Shown here: positions 52,451-63,608 of the stretch, one piece after another | Position numbering within the stretch: the first letter of the stretch is position 1 | Layout: each line of letters begins with the position of its first letter | NCBI RefSeq assembly: GCF_042752395.1 | Contig: NZ_JBHYXZ010000025.1 | Span: 11,538-75,537, forward strand | Source: Actinosynnema sp042752395 | Lineage (GTDB): Bacteria > Actinomycetota > Actinomycetes > Mycobacteriales > Pseudonocardiaceae | Length of the DNA: 64,000 nucleotides | Reading direction: 5' to 3' | Notes under the pieces: model-generated | Seen by the model: only the letters and a program-made list of their open reading frames with translations | What the model was told of the DNA's origin: nothing | The model's database searches: none | Program-made: the position numbers and the translations under genes

Positions 52451-54040
52451 ATGACCACGACCGAGAACGCCCCGCCCGGGGAAGCTCCGTGGGACATGCG
52501 GGCCAGGGTGGCCGAGCTGCACGCCATCCGGGCCGCCGTCGCCGAGGGGCCGTCCGCCGCGGCGGACCAGGCCCAGCGCGACCGCGGCAAGCTCACCGTG
52601 CGGGAGCGGATCGACCTGCTGTTCGACCCCGGGACGTTCCGCGAGGTGGAGCAGTTCCGCCGGCACCGCAGCACGGGCTTCGGGCTGGAGGCCCGCCGGC
52701 CGCACACCGACGGCGTCGTCGCGGGCTGGGGCAAGGTGCACGGGCGCACGGTGTTCGCCTACGCGCACGACTTCCGGATCTTCGGCGGGTCGCTCGGCGA
52801 GGCGCACGCGGAGAAGATCCACAAGGTGATGGACCTGGCCGAGTCGGCGGGCGCGCCCATCGTCAGCCTCAGCGACGGCGCGGGCGCGCGCATCCAGGAG
52901 GGCGTCTCGGCGCTGGCGGGCTACGGCGGCATCTTCCGCCGCAACGTCCGCGCCTCCGGCGTGATCCCGCAGATCAGCGTCATCCTCGGCCCGTGCGCGG
53001 GCGGCGCCAGCTACTCGCCCGCCCTGACCGACTTCGTGTTCATGGTGCGCGGGATCTCGCAGATGTTCATCACCGGTCCCGAGGTGGTGCAGGCGGTCAC
53101 GGGCGAGGAGATCACCCACGACGAGCTGGGCGGCGCGGACGTGCACGCCGCCCTGTCCGGCGCGGCGGGGTTCGTCTACGACGACGAGGAGACCTGCCTG
53201 GAGGACGTCCGGCACCTGCTGTCCATGCTGCCGTCCAACAACCGCGAGGTGCCGCCGTCGGTCGTGCCCCGGGACGCGCGGGACCGGCGGAACAAGGCGA
53301 TCCTCGACCTGGTGCCCGCCGACCCGAACCGCGCCTACGACGTGGTCAAGGTCATCGAGGAGATCGTGGACGACGGCGACCTGTTCGAGGTCCACGCCAA
53401 CTGGGCGACCAACATCGTCTGCGGGTTGGCCAGGCTGGACGGGCACGTGGTGGGCGTCGTGGCGAGCCAGCCGTCCTCGCGGGCGGGCGCGCTGGACATC
53501 CACTCCTCGGAGAAGGCCGCCCGGTTCGTGCAGCTCTGCGACGCGTTCGGCATCCCGCTGGTGACGCTGGTGGACGTGCCCGGGTTCCTGCCGGGACGCG
53601 ACCAGGAGCACGGCGGGATCATCCGGCACGGCGCGAAGCTGCTCTACGCCTACTGCAACGCCACCGTGCCCAGGGTGCAGCTCATCCTGCGCAAGGCGTA
53701 CGGCGGCGCGTACATCGTGATGGACTCCCGGTCGATCGGCTGCGACCTGTCGTTCGCCTGGCCGGTCAACGAGATCGCGGTGATGGGCGCGGAGGGCGCG
53801 GCGAACGTCGTGTTCCGCCGCGAGATCGCCGCCGCGCGCGACCCGGAGGTCGTGCGGGCGCAGCGGATCAAGGAGTACCAGCGGGAGCTGATGCACCCCT
53901 ACTACGCCGCCGAGCGCGGCCTGGTGGACGACGTGATCGACCCGGAGCTGACCCGCGCCACCCTGATCGACGCGTTGGCGGCGTTGCGGGCCAAGCGCGC
54001 CGACCTGCCGGTGCGCAAGCACGGGAACCCCCCGACGTGA
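52451..54040 (+). CDS. Acyl-CoA carboxylase, carboxyltransferase (beta) subunit
   Basis: A protein of 529 residues, full length for PccB/AccD-type subunits. N-terminal half with GKLTVRERIDLLFDPGTF, FAYAHDFRIFGGSLGEAHAEKI, GPCAGGASYSPALTDF; C-terminal half with VDVPGFLPGRDQEHGGIIRHGAKLLYAY and AYGGAYIVMDS, the two oxyanion-forming crotonase-like domains. It transfers CO2 from biotin to propionyl- or acetyl-CoA to form extender units. ATG 52451 follows AGGGAGG. It is coupled to a small epsilon subunit. The biotin-carrying alpha subunit is not in the window. Confidence 0.95.
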   Translation: MTTTENAPPGEAPWDMRARVAELHAIRAAVAEGPSAAADQAQRDRGKLTVRERIDLLFDPGTFREVEQFRRHRSTGFGLEARRPHTDGVVAGWGKVHGRTVFAYAHDFRIFGGSLGEAHAEKIHKVMDLAESAGAPIVSLSDGAGARIQEGVSALAGYGGIFRRNVRASGVIPQISVILGPCAGGASYSPALTDFVFMVRGISQMFITGPEVVQAVTGEEITHDELGGADVHAALSGAAGFVYDDEETCLEDVRHLLSMLPSNNREVPPSVVPRDARDRRNKAILDLVPADPNRAYDVVKVIEEIVDDGDLFEVHANWATNIVCGLARLDGHVVGVVASQPSSRAGALDIHSSEKAARFVQLCDAFGIPLVTLVDVPGFLPGRDQEHGGIIRHGAKLLYAYCNATVPRVQLILRKAYGGAYIVMDSRSIGCDLSFAWPVNEIAVMGAEGAANVVFRREIAAARDPEVVRAQRIKEYQRELMHPYYAAERGLVDDVIDPELTRATLIDALAALRAKRADLPVRKHGNPPT

Positions 54041-54228
54041 CCGCGTCCCGACCGCGCCTCGTCGTGCTGCGCGGCGAACCGGACGACGTGGAGCTGGCGG
54101 CCGTCGTGATCGCGCTGCTCGCGCTCGCCGGCGACCAGGCCGGGACCGCCGAGGACACCGACCCGGCCGGCGCGAACTGGCTGATCCCGGCCTGGTTCAC
54201 GCCGCCCGGCTCGTGGCCCGCCCGCTAG
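54037..54228 (+). CDS. Acyl-CoA carboxylase epsilon subunit
   Basis: A protein of 63 residues. PRLVVLRGEPDDVELAAVVIALLALAG, then a C-terminal W...PPGSW motif, is the pattern of AccE/PccE subunits that stabilise actinobacterial acyl-CoA carboxylases. GTG 54037 overlaps the beta-subunit stop (GTGA). Confidence 0.88.
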   Translation: MTASRPRLVVLRGEPDDVELAAVVIALLALAGDQAGTAEDTDPAGANWLIPAWFTPPGSWPAR

Positions 54229-54557
54229 CCCGCCCCCGACGGCACCCGGGCGAAGCACCCACCCGGCCGGTCCCCGAACGCCACCGCGAACGGTGAAGGG
54301 CCCACAGACCTCTCGAACGGGCTGCGGACGGTGCAGCGCCCACCCCGAACGGCACCCGGACGACGAAGCGGGCCCCCCCCGCCCCGCCCGGGGGGGCCCC
54401 CCGCCCGGGGGGCGCGGGGGGGCGCTGCGGGCGAGGCCGCCCGAGCCACCGAGGACGCGCACCCGGCGCCGCCGGTCCCCGACGGCGCCGGACCCGTGTC
54501 CGAGGCGTGGCGGCGACGCATCGCCGAGGAATCAGCCCACCAGGAAGGAGTCAGCTT
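54229..54557. other. Intergenic region with unreliable G/C homopolymers
   Basis: At 54369-54424 the sequence is almost only runs of G and C and is probably a filled gap. Nothing else is recognised. The ribosome-binding site GAAGGAG of the next gene ends the region, so the promoter of the UnbV-like gene may be damaged or missing. Confidence 0.65.
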
Positions 54558-56507
<1,950 letters not shown>

Positions 56508-56512
56508 CGGAC

Positions 56513-57526
56513 ATGGCCGAGACCACGGCAGCAGCCGGCCCGCCGCGGCACGACCCCAAGGTCACCAAGGCACTCAGGAACTTCGCGATCTCCATCAGCG
56601 TCTTCAACATCTTCGGCTACACGGTCCTCGGGTTCGAACAGGCGTGGCTGTGGCCGTTCATCGCCCTCGCCACGGCCTACACCGTCGAGATCGGCCTGGA
56701 GTGGATCGGCGCGCGGCAGGAGAAGCGCACGCCCCGCTACGCGGGCCGCGGCCTGAAGGGCATGGTGGAGTTCCTCTACCCCTCGCACATCACCGCCCTG
56801 GCGGTGAACATGTTGACCTACGTCAACGACCAGGTCTGGGTGATGATCTTCGGCGTGGTCGTGGCGGTCGGCGCGAAGTGGGTCCTCCGCGCGCCGGTGA
56901 AGGGCCGGCTGCGGCACTACATGAACCCGTCGAACTTCGGCATCGCGGTCGTGCTGCTGGTGTTCCCCTGGGCGTCGGTCGCGCCGCCGTACCACTTCAG
57001 CGAGCACGTGGGCACGTTCTGGGACCTGCTGATCCCGCTCATCATCCTCAGCGCGGGCACCATGCTGAACGGCATGCTGACCGGCCGCTTGTGGCTGATC
57101 ATCGCGTGGCTGGTCGGGTTCGCCCTCCAGGCCGTGATCCGCGGCATGGTGCTGGACGTCTCCATCCCGGCCGGGCTCGGCATGATGACGGGCATCGCGT
57201 TCGTGCTCTACACCAACTACATGGTGACCGACCCGGGCACCTCACCGTCCAAACCGGCCGCCCAGATCGCGTTCGGCGGCGGCGTGGCGGCGGTGTACGG
57301 CGTCCTGATGGGCATGAGCATCGCGTACGGCCTGTTCTTCGCCACCGCGATCGTCTGCCTGATCCGGGGCGGCTTCCACTGGACCGTCCACTTCATCGAG
57401 AAGCACCGGCGCGAGCAGGAGGCGCTGAAGGCGCTCGCCGCCGAGCGGGCGCTCCCGGTGGAACCCCCCGCCGCGGAGCCGGCGTTCAACGGCGCGCCGA
57501 AGCAGGGCGCGGTGGTCACCACCTGA
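56513..57526 (+). CDS. UnbU-like RnfD/NqrB-type membrane protein
   Basis: A protein of 337 residues with about nine membrane helices. Matches to the RnfD/NqrB-like UnbU family include YMNPSNFGIAVVLLVFPW and the flavin-attachment-like segment NYMVTDPGTSPSKP. UnbU accompanies UnbV in enediyne loci, where its role is unknown; an electron-transfer role across the membrane is plausible from the Rnf relationship. ATG 56513 is 5 bp after the UnbV stop. The C-terminus is a charged cytoplasmic tail. A strong hairpin ends the operon. Confidence 0.87.
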   Translation: MAETTAAAGPPRHDPKVTKALRNFAISISVFNIFGYTVLGFEQAWLWPFIALATAYTVEIGLEWIGARQEKRTPRYAGRGLKGMVEFLYPSHITALAVNMLTYVNDQVWVMIFGVVVAVGAKWVLRAPVKGRLRHYMNPSNFGIAVVLLVFPWASVAPPYHFSEHVGTFWDLLIPLIILSAGTMLNGMLTGRLWLIIAWLVGFALQAVIRGMVLDVSIPAGLGMMTGIAFVLYTNYMVTDPGTSPSKPAAQIAFGGGVAAVYGVLMGMSIAYGLFFATAIVCLIRGGFHWTVHFIEKHRREQEALKALAAERALPVEPPAAEPAFNGAPKQGAVVTT

Positions 57527-57543
57527 CCGCCGCACCGACCGAC

Positions 57544-57578
57544 CGGCGGCCCGTCACCTCCGCGGTGGCGGGCCGCCG
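57544..57578 (+). terminator. Terminator after the UnbV-UnbU operon
   Basis: CGGCGGCCCG pairs with CGGGCCGCCG. After one wobble pair the stem continues with CACC/GGTG around a 5-nt loop, giving about 15 pairs, 17 bp after the stop codon. Confidence 0.85.
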
Positions 57579-58222
57579 TCGTGTGCGGGGGTTCCGCCAC
57601 CGCCGGGCGCGAGGGGCGGTCCGGGGTGGTTCGAGGGTTCGGCCGCCCCGCCACCGCCGGGCACGAAGGGTGGTTCGAGGGCCCGCCCCCGGCCAATCGT
57701 CGGGTGTGGGGCCCGGTTCAGGGGTTCGGCCGCCCGACGACCGCCCGGCGCGAGGTGCGGTTCCGCGGGTCGCGGAGTGGCGGTTCGCGGGGGTCGCCGA
57801 CCCGGCCGCGGAGCTGCGCGGGGCGGTTCGGCGGGCCGTCCCGCCGGTCACGGTCGGTACGGCCTACCGAAGCGCGAGACGGTTCGTTGGGCCGTTCGAG
57901 TTACCGCCGCACGGGGCGCGGTCGGCCGTGCGGGCACGCTCCCGCCCTGGTCCGTGCGCTGATCGGCGGTGCGCGACCGGACCGTTCGGCGGTCACGAGA
58001 ACAAACGTGGCTTCGGTCACAACGCGGATCGCTTCGGCGGTGCGCCACGGCGGTGACCGGGTTCCGGGGTCGCGGGTGGCCTCGCGGGAGGAGCGGGAGC
58101 GGGCCGCGGCGCGCTCGGCGTTGTTCCCGGGGCCGCGTCGGAGGTGCGGGATCCCGCACCCCGGACGTGGGAAGGACCCGCCGTCCGGCGGGCGGCAGGT
58201 CCTCCGGTGGTCGCGCCGTCCG
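57579..58222. other. Repeat-rich intergenic region between convergent genes
   Basis: About 640 bp without a supported gene. From 57590 to 57800 there are imperfect direct repeats containing GGTTCGAGGGTTCGGCCGCC and GCCACCGCCGGGC. At 58143-58160 GGTGCGGGATCCCGCACC is a perfect 18-bp palindrome. At 58177-58192 CCCGCC/GGCGGG forms a short hairpin that may terminate the AraC gene on the minus strand. Confidence 0.5.
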
Positions 58223-59008
58223 TCAGCTCGCCGCGCCCGCGTCGAGCGCGACGGTGCGGATGTACGGCAGCGCGAGCAGGACGGGCGGGTCGAGCGTGCC
58301 GATCGGGCGCAGGCTCAGGTCGACGTCCTTGACCTGCGCGCCCGCCCGCACCGACACCGGGCCGCAGGACGCCACGTTCAGCGCCTGGTCCTGCGGGAAG
58401 CGGCGTTCGCCGAGGAACGACTCCTGCCCGAGCGCGACGGAGTGGGCCAGCAGGTGCCAGGTGCCGGGCGGCACGTTGGTGAGGACGTACGGACCCGGCC
58501 GGTGGAGCATGGAGCAGCGGACCGGCTTCCCCTGCGGGATCCGGTCCGGGAACAACCCCAGGAAGATGATTCCCGGCGCGCTCCCGGAAGGGGCGTGGAC
58601 CTCCCCCTGCACGGTGGACGTGCGCGCGTCGGAACCCCGGCGCGCCAGGGGGATCGGCGGAGTCAGTCCCCCCAGTTGCCGGTAGGTCGTCGGGGACACC
58701 CCGACACTGCTGCGAAATCTCGAGCTGAACGTGCCGACGCTGGTGTACCCGACTCGGTGGCTGATGTCGGTCACGGCCAAAGAGGTGCACACCAGCAGCC
58801 GTTTGGCCTCTTGTAGCCGGATCGCGGCCAGGAATCGACCGGGTGACACCCCGGTGACCCGTTGGAATGCCCGGGAGAAGTGGAACTTGCTGTACATGGC
58901 GGTACGGGCCATGTCGTCTATCGTGAACTGCTCACCGAGATTCTCGTGCATGAAGTCGATGACCCGGCCTACCGCCCGTTCTATTACGTCCTCCACTACG
59001 ACCCCCAT
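58223..59008 (-). CDS. AraC-family regulator with C-terminal ligand-like domain
   Basis: A protein of 261 residues with the double helix-turn-helix at the N-terminus (15-115: FTIDDMARTAMYSKFHFSRAFQRVTGVSPGRFLAAIRLQEAKRLL; TDISHRVGYTSVGTFSSRFRSSVGVSPTTYR, each quoted in parts). The C-terminal 145 residues are beta-rich and include PGIIFLGLFPDRIPQGKP and GPYVLTNVPPGTWHL, an unusual order since most AraC proteins have the sensor first. ATG 59008 is chosen; no strong ribosome-binding site is seen. It is convergent with the UnbV-UnbU operon and may control it or other nearby genes (inference). Confidence 0.85.
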   Translation of the reverse strand: MGVVVEDVIERAVGRVIDFMHENLGEQFTIDDMARTAMYSKFHFSRAFQRVTGVSPGRFLAAIRLQEAKRLLVCTSLAVTDISHRVGYTSVGTFSSRFRSSVGVSPTTYRQLGGLTPPIPLARRGSDARTSTVQGEVHAPSGSAPGIIFLGLFPDRIPQGKPVRCSMLHRPGPYVLTNVPPGTWHLLAHSVALGQESFLGERRFPQDQALNVASCGPVSVRAGAQVKDVDLSLRPIGTLDPPVLLALPYIRTVALDAGAAS

Positions 59009-60080
59009 TCGCAGATGTAATGAAAGCTGAAACCGTCGTCCGACCGGCGCGCCGGACGACCTTCGAGCGGTGCAGAACTGGCGCGCATCCCCGCGCCACA
59101 ACCCCCAGTGACCCCCAGCGGCCCCAGTACCCCCGATTTTGGCAAGCTACCAGGGCCGCGACAAGCCGCGCAAGGAGCGCTGACAGCGTTATGGATCGCC
59201 TCGCACGCGCTCACCCCCGCACCTTCCCGACGATCTTGCGAACGTGGTCGGAGTCTATTTCCGACCACCACGGAAGACATATTCGGCTACCGGCCGACGT
59301 TATTGATGCGCCTTTCGGGTGACAACGTCCGACCCGCCGGTCACGGGTCCGCACGGGGTGCGCGCCGAGCGGCGGCCGCAGGCGACGGCGATATCGCCCG
59401 AGGGCGGCGCGTCCGATTTCGACCGGTATACGGCAATCACGAAGATGTGGCGTCCGTTGCCCGCAGGCGCGGCCCGACCGACTTCCGGCCGCGCCGGGAG
59501 GCGGAATTCCCGCCGTCGCGGGACCACCGTTCAACGCTCGCCGGACGATATCGGGGCAGGATTCGCCGGCGTGCCGCGCGGCCCCGGCGGCAGGGCGGGC
59601 GTCCGCCCATTCCGGACACGACGGGCCCGCGTGGCGGACCTCCCGGACCCCGCCGGCGCAGCGCGTGGGGCGACTCCCGGAGCCGGGGACGGGTGTGGCG
59701 CGCGTCACGCGCATCGAAAGTGCGCCAAGGGCTGTCGGGGCACGCGCCACCACAGAGGACACCGGCGGTGCGCCGCGTCGACCGGCCGCGCGGGAACGCC
59801 GCCGGCGCGGTCCGGAGTGGACGGCGGTCGAGGGCAGCCGCGCGGATGGGCCGGTACCAGACCCATCCGCGCGGGAGGCGGTCACCGGCCCGGGCAAGGA
59901 CCCGTGCGCCGCCCTCACGCTCCGCCGGCACGGGCTGGGGGTCCCGCGGTGCGGCCGGAGCGCGGCATCGGCACGGAGCCCGACCCGGAGGGCTCGCGAG
60001 CGCGACCCGTCCGGTCACGGTCGCCGGCACCCTTCGGATCCCCGGTCCGCCTCGACGTCGTGACCCCGCAGCCTAGCGAC
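59009..60080. other. 1.07-kb stretch without a supported gene
   Basis: The left 250 bp are less GC-rich and probably hold the AraC promoter. The rest is GC-rich with long but unconvincing Arg/Pro-rich frames on both strands, none with a ribosome-binding site plus family similarity. A frame from ATG 59191 to a TGA at 59322 (43 codons) is possible but unsupported. Confidence 0.45.
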
Positions 60081-60103
60081 GTTGGTCCTAATAAGCAACC
60101 AAC
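60081..60103. promoter_or_regulatory. Inverted repeat upstream of the HxlR gene (probable operator)
   Basis: GTTGGT and ACCAAC flank an 11-bp AT-rich spacer, 41 bp before the GTG start. HxlR-type repressors commonly bind such sites in their own promoters. The assignment to this regulator is inference. Confidence 0.5.
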
Positions 60104-60143
60104 TGGTGTGAAACCCGTATCACCTCGGCCTAGACTGGTGGTC

Positions 60144-60803
60144 GTGACGACCAAGCGCCGGTACGACGACGGGTGCCCGATCGCGCACGCGCTCGACCTC
60201 GTCGGCGAGCGCTGGGCGTTGCTGGTCGTGCGCGAGCTGCTGTTCGGCGCCAAGCGCTTCACCGACCTGCGGACCGGGCTGCCGGGCGCGAGCCCGAACG
60301 TGCTGTCGCAGCGGCTGCGCGAGCTGGACGAGGCGGGCGTCGTGCGCCGTCGCCGGCTCCCGCCGCCGGCGGCCGCGTGGGTGTACGAGCTGACGCCGTG
60401 GGGCCGCGAGCTGGAACCCGTCATCGCCCTGCTGGGCAGGTGGGGCGCGCGGTCGGACGGGCTGCGCGGCGAAGGGCCGATCAGCGTCGACTCGCTGATG
60501 CTCGCGCTGCGGTCCCTGTTCGACCCCGGGCGGGCCGAAGGGCTGGTCGCCGATTTGGCGGTGCACCTGGGCGAGGACGGGTTCCTCGCCCAGGTGACAC
60601 CCGACGGGCTGACCGTGGAACGCCGGCCCGTCGCCGAGCCGGACGCGTCGATCCGCACCGACACCGTGACGCTGAACAACGTGGTGTCCGGCCGGCACAC
60701 GCTCGCGGAGGCGGTCGCGTCCGGCGCCCTGGAGGTGCACGGCGACGAGACCGTGGTGGCGCGGTTCCTCACGCTGTTCCCCTCCCCCCGCCCGGCGGCC
60801 TAG
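60144..60803 (+). CDS. HxlR-family regulator with C-terminal SCP2-like domain
   Basis: A protein of 219 residues. HxlR winged helix at 8-105 with CPIAHALDLVGERWALLVVRELLFGAKRFTDL and SPNVLSQRLRELDEAGVVRRRRL. The single Cys in DGCPIAHAL is the redox-sensitive residue in many members. Residues 120-215 look like an SCP2/alkyl sulfatase-type lipid-binding domain (VQLP-free, with TVTLNNVVSGRHTLAEAVASGALEVHGD). GTG 60144 is chosen; GTG 60138 is also in frame. A TAGACT-like -10 lies just upstream, suggesting a leaderless mRNA. Confidence 0.87.
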   Translation: MTTKRRYDDGCPIAHALDLVGERWALLVVRELLFGAKRFTDLRTGLPGASPNVLSQRLRELDEAGVVRRRRLPPPAAAWVYELTPWGRELEPVIALLGRWGARSDGLRGEGPISVDSLMLALRSLFDPGRAEGLVADLAVHLGEDGFLAQVTPDGLTVERRPVAEPDASIRTDTVTLNNVVSGRHTLAEAVASGALEVHGDETVVARFLTLFPSPRPAA

Positions 60804-61288
60804 CCGGGAACCCCGGCACATGACGAGCATTCCTCACAGAAGTCCGGACATCCGACGCGGAATAGCCACCACGTCACCCGTCCGTGGCGGTTCCCCCCGG
60901 TCGGCCACGCACTCCGCGCGCTTTTAGCACGAACCGGTCGTCGGCGCTTCTTCCGGATTGCCCCATCGTCGCGCCGACACTTGTCGATCATTCTTCGAGC
61001 CGCCGGAGCGCACTGCCACCCGCCGTCGGCACACCCCCTCCCACCAGGACTTACGCCCTGGCGACGCGGCAACCGCACGAGCGCAATCGGGAAGGCGAAA
61101 AGCACATCGGAAGGCAATACGCTCGTCGTCGCGCGGACCCGGCGGGAGGACCGTACCGCCGCGTGGAGCACCGGACTTCTCCATGCTTGCGATTCCGCAC
61201 GGAGGCGTTCTTGGCGCGCGCGAAACCCGATATCGTCGCTGGTCACGGGGAAATCGACCCGGTCGGGACCGGCGCAGCAGGAGGAGCC
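60804..61288. other. Intergenic region
   Basis: About 485 bp without a supported gene. The middle is of moderate GC and may carry promoters for the downstream membrane-protein genes; TTGGCG (61209) and TATCGT (61229) with 14 bp between are a possible but short-spaced promoter. The ribosome-binding site GGAGGAG is at the end. Confidence 0.4.
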
Positions 61289-61852
61289 ATGGTCGACACA
61301 CATGCCCACACCCACGCGGTGGGTGGCCCGCTCAACACCGTCCGGCACAAGCCGGCACTGCTGATCTTCACCGTGATCGTGCTCGGGCACTGGGCCGAGC
61401 ACATCGCCCAAGCGGTGCAGATCTACGCCCTCGGTTGGCCGGTCCCGCAGGCCAAGGGCGTGCTCGGCCTCTGGTTCCCGTGGCTCGTCACGTCCGAGGT
61501 CATGCACTACGGCTACGCGCTCGTCATGCTGGTGTTCCTGTTCGCGCTGCGCAAGGGGTTCGTGGGCCGCTCGAAGACGTGGTGGACGATCGCGCTGGGC
61601 CTGCAGTTCTGGCACCACATCGAGCACCTGCTGCTGATCATCCAGGCGTCCGTCGGCACGAACCTGCTCGGCCGGCCCGCCCCGACGAGCATCATCCAGC
61701 TCGTCATCCCGCGGGTGGAACTGCACCTGTTCTACAACACCGTCGTCTTCATCCCGATGGTCGTCGCGATGGTGCTGCACATGCGGCCGAGCCCGGAGGA
61801 GCGCTCGCAGATGCGGTGCGCCTGCGCGCTCCCGGTCGGCGCTTCGGCCTGA
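61289..61852 (+). CDS. Histidine-rich four-helix membrane protein of unknown function
   Basis: A protein of 187 residues. A His-containing N-terminus (MVDTHAHTHAVGG) is followed by four membrane helices, each carrying His or acid at conserved-looking places: VLGHWAEHIAQAVQIY, SEVMHYGYALVML, LQFWHHIEHLLLII and VELHLFYNTVVFIP. The C-terminus has a RCACALP motif. The clustered His/Glu suggest a metal or heme site inside the membrane, as in desaturase- or oxidase-like proteins (inference). ATG 61289 follows GGAGGAG. It is 4 bp upstream of a DUF6239-like gene and so part of one operon. I do not recognise the family with certainty. Confidence 0.8.
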   Translation: MVDTHAHTHAVGGPLNTVRHKPALLIFTVIVLGHWAEHIAQAVQIYALGWPVPQAKGVLGLWFPWLVTSEVMHYGYALVMLVFLFALRKGFVGRSKTWWTIALGLQFWHHIEHLLLIIQASVGTNLLGRPAPTSIIQLVIPRVELHLFYNTVVFIPMVVAMVLHMRPSPEERSQMRCACALPVGASA

Positions 61853-61856
61853 CCCC

Positions 61857-63145
61857 GTGCACAACCACGGCGCCCTCGGCCTGCCGCTCGGCTTCACCCT
61901 CCTCCGGCTGCTCCTGCTCGGCGCGGTGACCGTGGTCGCGGGTTGGGCGCTCGTGCGACCGTTCTCCCCCGGCGCGTCGGAGCCGCTGACGCGCCGGGTG
62001 GTCACCGCCTGCGCCGGCGTCGGCGGTGTCGCCGTGCTGCTCGTCGCGGACGCCACGTGGATGCCGGGGTTCGCGGCGGTGGCGCTGGTCGGGCTGCTGG
62101 CCGCTCCCCCGGCGCTGCGCGGGGCGCGACCGGCGCCGGCCCTGCTCGTGGTGGGGGGGGGCGGGGCGGGGGCGGGGGGGGGGGGGGCGGCGCGCGGGCG
62201 GCCGCGCGGGGCGGGGGGGGCGCGCGGGGGGCCCGCCCCCCCCCCCCCCCCGGCACGTGGTTCTCCGGCCCGCCGCTGTCGTTCGCCTTCATCGCGATGA
62301 TGGCGTCGTTCGTCGCCGTGTCGTGGCTCGCGCTGTGCCCGCCGACCGCGGTGGTGCGCGTGGCGGGCGCCGCGTTGGCCGTGGTGCTGCTGGCCGGCCT
62401 GGGCCAGGTCACCATCGCCGGCCGGCTCAACTCCCCGGCGGCGGGCGACCCCGTGCTGACCCGGGTGGCGCTCGGCGACGGGCCGGTGGACGTGCTCGTG
62501 GTGCCGCACATGCCCGGCTGGAACATCGTGCACACCTCCGACGTCCCGCTGTCGGTGGGCAACGCGCCCAACGCCCTCGTCCCCGCCCGCCCACGGGAGG
62601 GGACGACCGGCCGGTGGGCGCTGGTGTGGCTGCCCGAGGGCCGCGGCGACCTCTGGCTGGACCGGGAGGGCGAGCGGATCACCGTTCCGGTGGACACCGG
62701 CAGGGTGGCGTGGACCGGCCCGGACGTGCGCGGCCCGGAAGGACCCGACTACGCGTCGGCCGTGTTGGCGGCGAAGCTCGCCGGCCGGCGCGGCGACCTG
62801 CCGTGGCCCGGTCTGACCGACGCCGACCGGGCGGCGCTGCGCGCGGAGGTCGCGTCGATCGGCGGCCCGTTCGCCGTCGTGTCGGACGGCTCGGCCCGCG
62901 CCGCCGAGGCGGCGGAGGTCGCGCGGGCCGAGGCCGACCGCCTCGGTCACGCCGTGGCGCCCGACGCGCCGGACGTGCTGGTGCTCGGCGGCGAGCCGCC
63001 GGCGGGCCGGCGACCGCACCTCACGCCGTGGCTCACGCCGCCCGACCTGACCACCCCCGAGGCGCGCCGCTACGCGCGGACCCTGGCCTCGACCTTCCCC
63101 GACGCCACCCCGTCCCGCTCGGGCCTCGCCGCCTGGACCGGTTAG
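61857..63145 (+). pseudogene. DUF6239-like membrane protein, frame broken by unreliable sequence
   Basis: The first part (GTG 61857 to about 62150) encodes two or three membrane helices (FTLLRLLLLGAVTVVAGWAL, VTACAGVGGVAVLLVADATW). After a homopolymer block the coding frame resumes in another phase with further helices (FAFIAMMASFVAVSWLAL) and a large soluble domain (VALGDGPVDVLVVPHMPGWNIVHTSD, GRWALVWLPEGRGDLWLDREG) ending at 63145. Together this looks like DUF6239-type natural-product-associated membrane proteins, with a copper-chaperone-like GWNIVHTS segment. The break coincides exactly with bad sequence, so the gene is probably intact in the organism. It starts 4 bp after the His-rich membrane protein gene. 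Confidence 0.65.
62152..62251. other. Unreliable G/C homopolymer stretch inside a gene
   Basis: One hundred bases made almost only of G and C runs, up to 17 C. The reading frame of the flanking gene shifts across it. Confidence 0.8.
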
Positions 63146-63323
63146 CACTCCGACGCCCGCGCCCGTTCCGAGGGCGCTCCGGACCCGCCTCGACCGGGTG
63201 GCGCTCGGCCTGGCGCCGCACCGTCCCGCTCGACCCATCGGGTGAACGCGGGGACGCGGTTCGGGTGAACGCGCGGGGGTACTCCACCGGGGCAAGCACC
63301 CGATCCCGAGGAGCGTGGAGCCC

Positions 63324-63491
63324 ATGCACCGCGAGAGCGACAAGCACAGCCCGCTGGTGGACGACGAGTTGAAGCACGAGCTGGAGGGCACCTTGCGCGG
63401 CAACCGCCCCAGCCGGTCCGAGGAGTGGCGCGACCCCGAGCCGCCCGCGGACGACGACGTGACCGTCCCCGGCATCGACGAGCCCCGCTGA
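63324..63491 (+). CDS. Small conserved actinobacterial protein
   Basis: A protein of 55 residues starting at ATG 63324 behind GTGGAG. The pattern KHSPLVDDELKHELEGTLRG, then RPSRSEEWRDPEPP, matches a widespread small actinobacterial family of hydrophilic proteins of unknown function, usually 70-100 residues, so this copy is short. It is charged and has no signal or membrane helix. Confidence 0.75.
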   Translation: MHRESDKHSPLVDDELKHELEGTLRGNRPSRSEEWRDPEPPADDDVTVPGIDEPR

Positions 63492-63608
63492 CCGCGAACA
63501 GTCCACTGAGGACCACGCGATTCCCGCGACCGGCGGCCACTTCCGCGATGTTGCCCGATCCGCCGGGGGCGATTGACCGCCCGGCGGCCCCTGGTTAGCG
63601 TCGAGGAC

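Noticed and set aside
59108..60076. 322-codon plus-strand frame before the HxlR gene
   Set aside because: Arg/Pro-rich, no ribosome-binding site, no recognisable domain; overlaps an equally open frame on the other strand.
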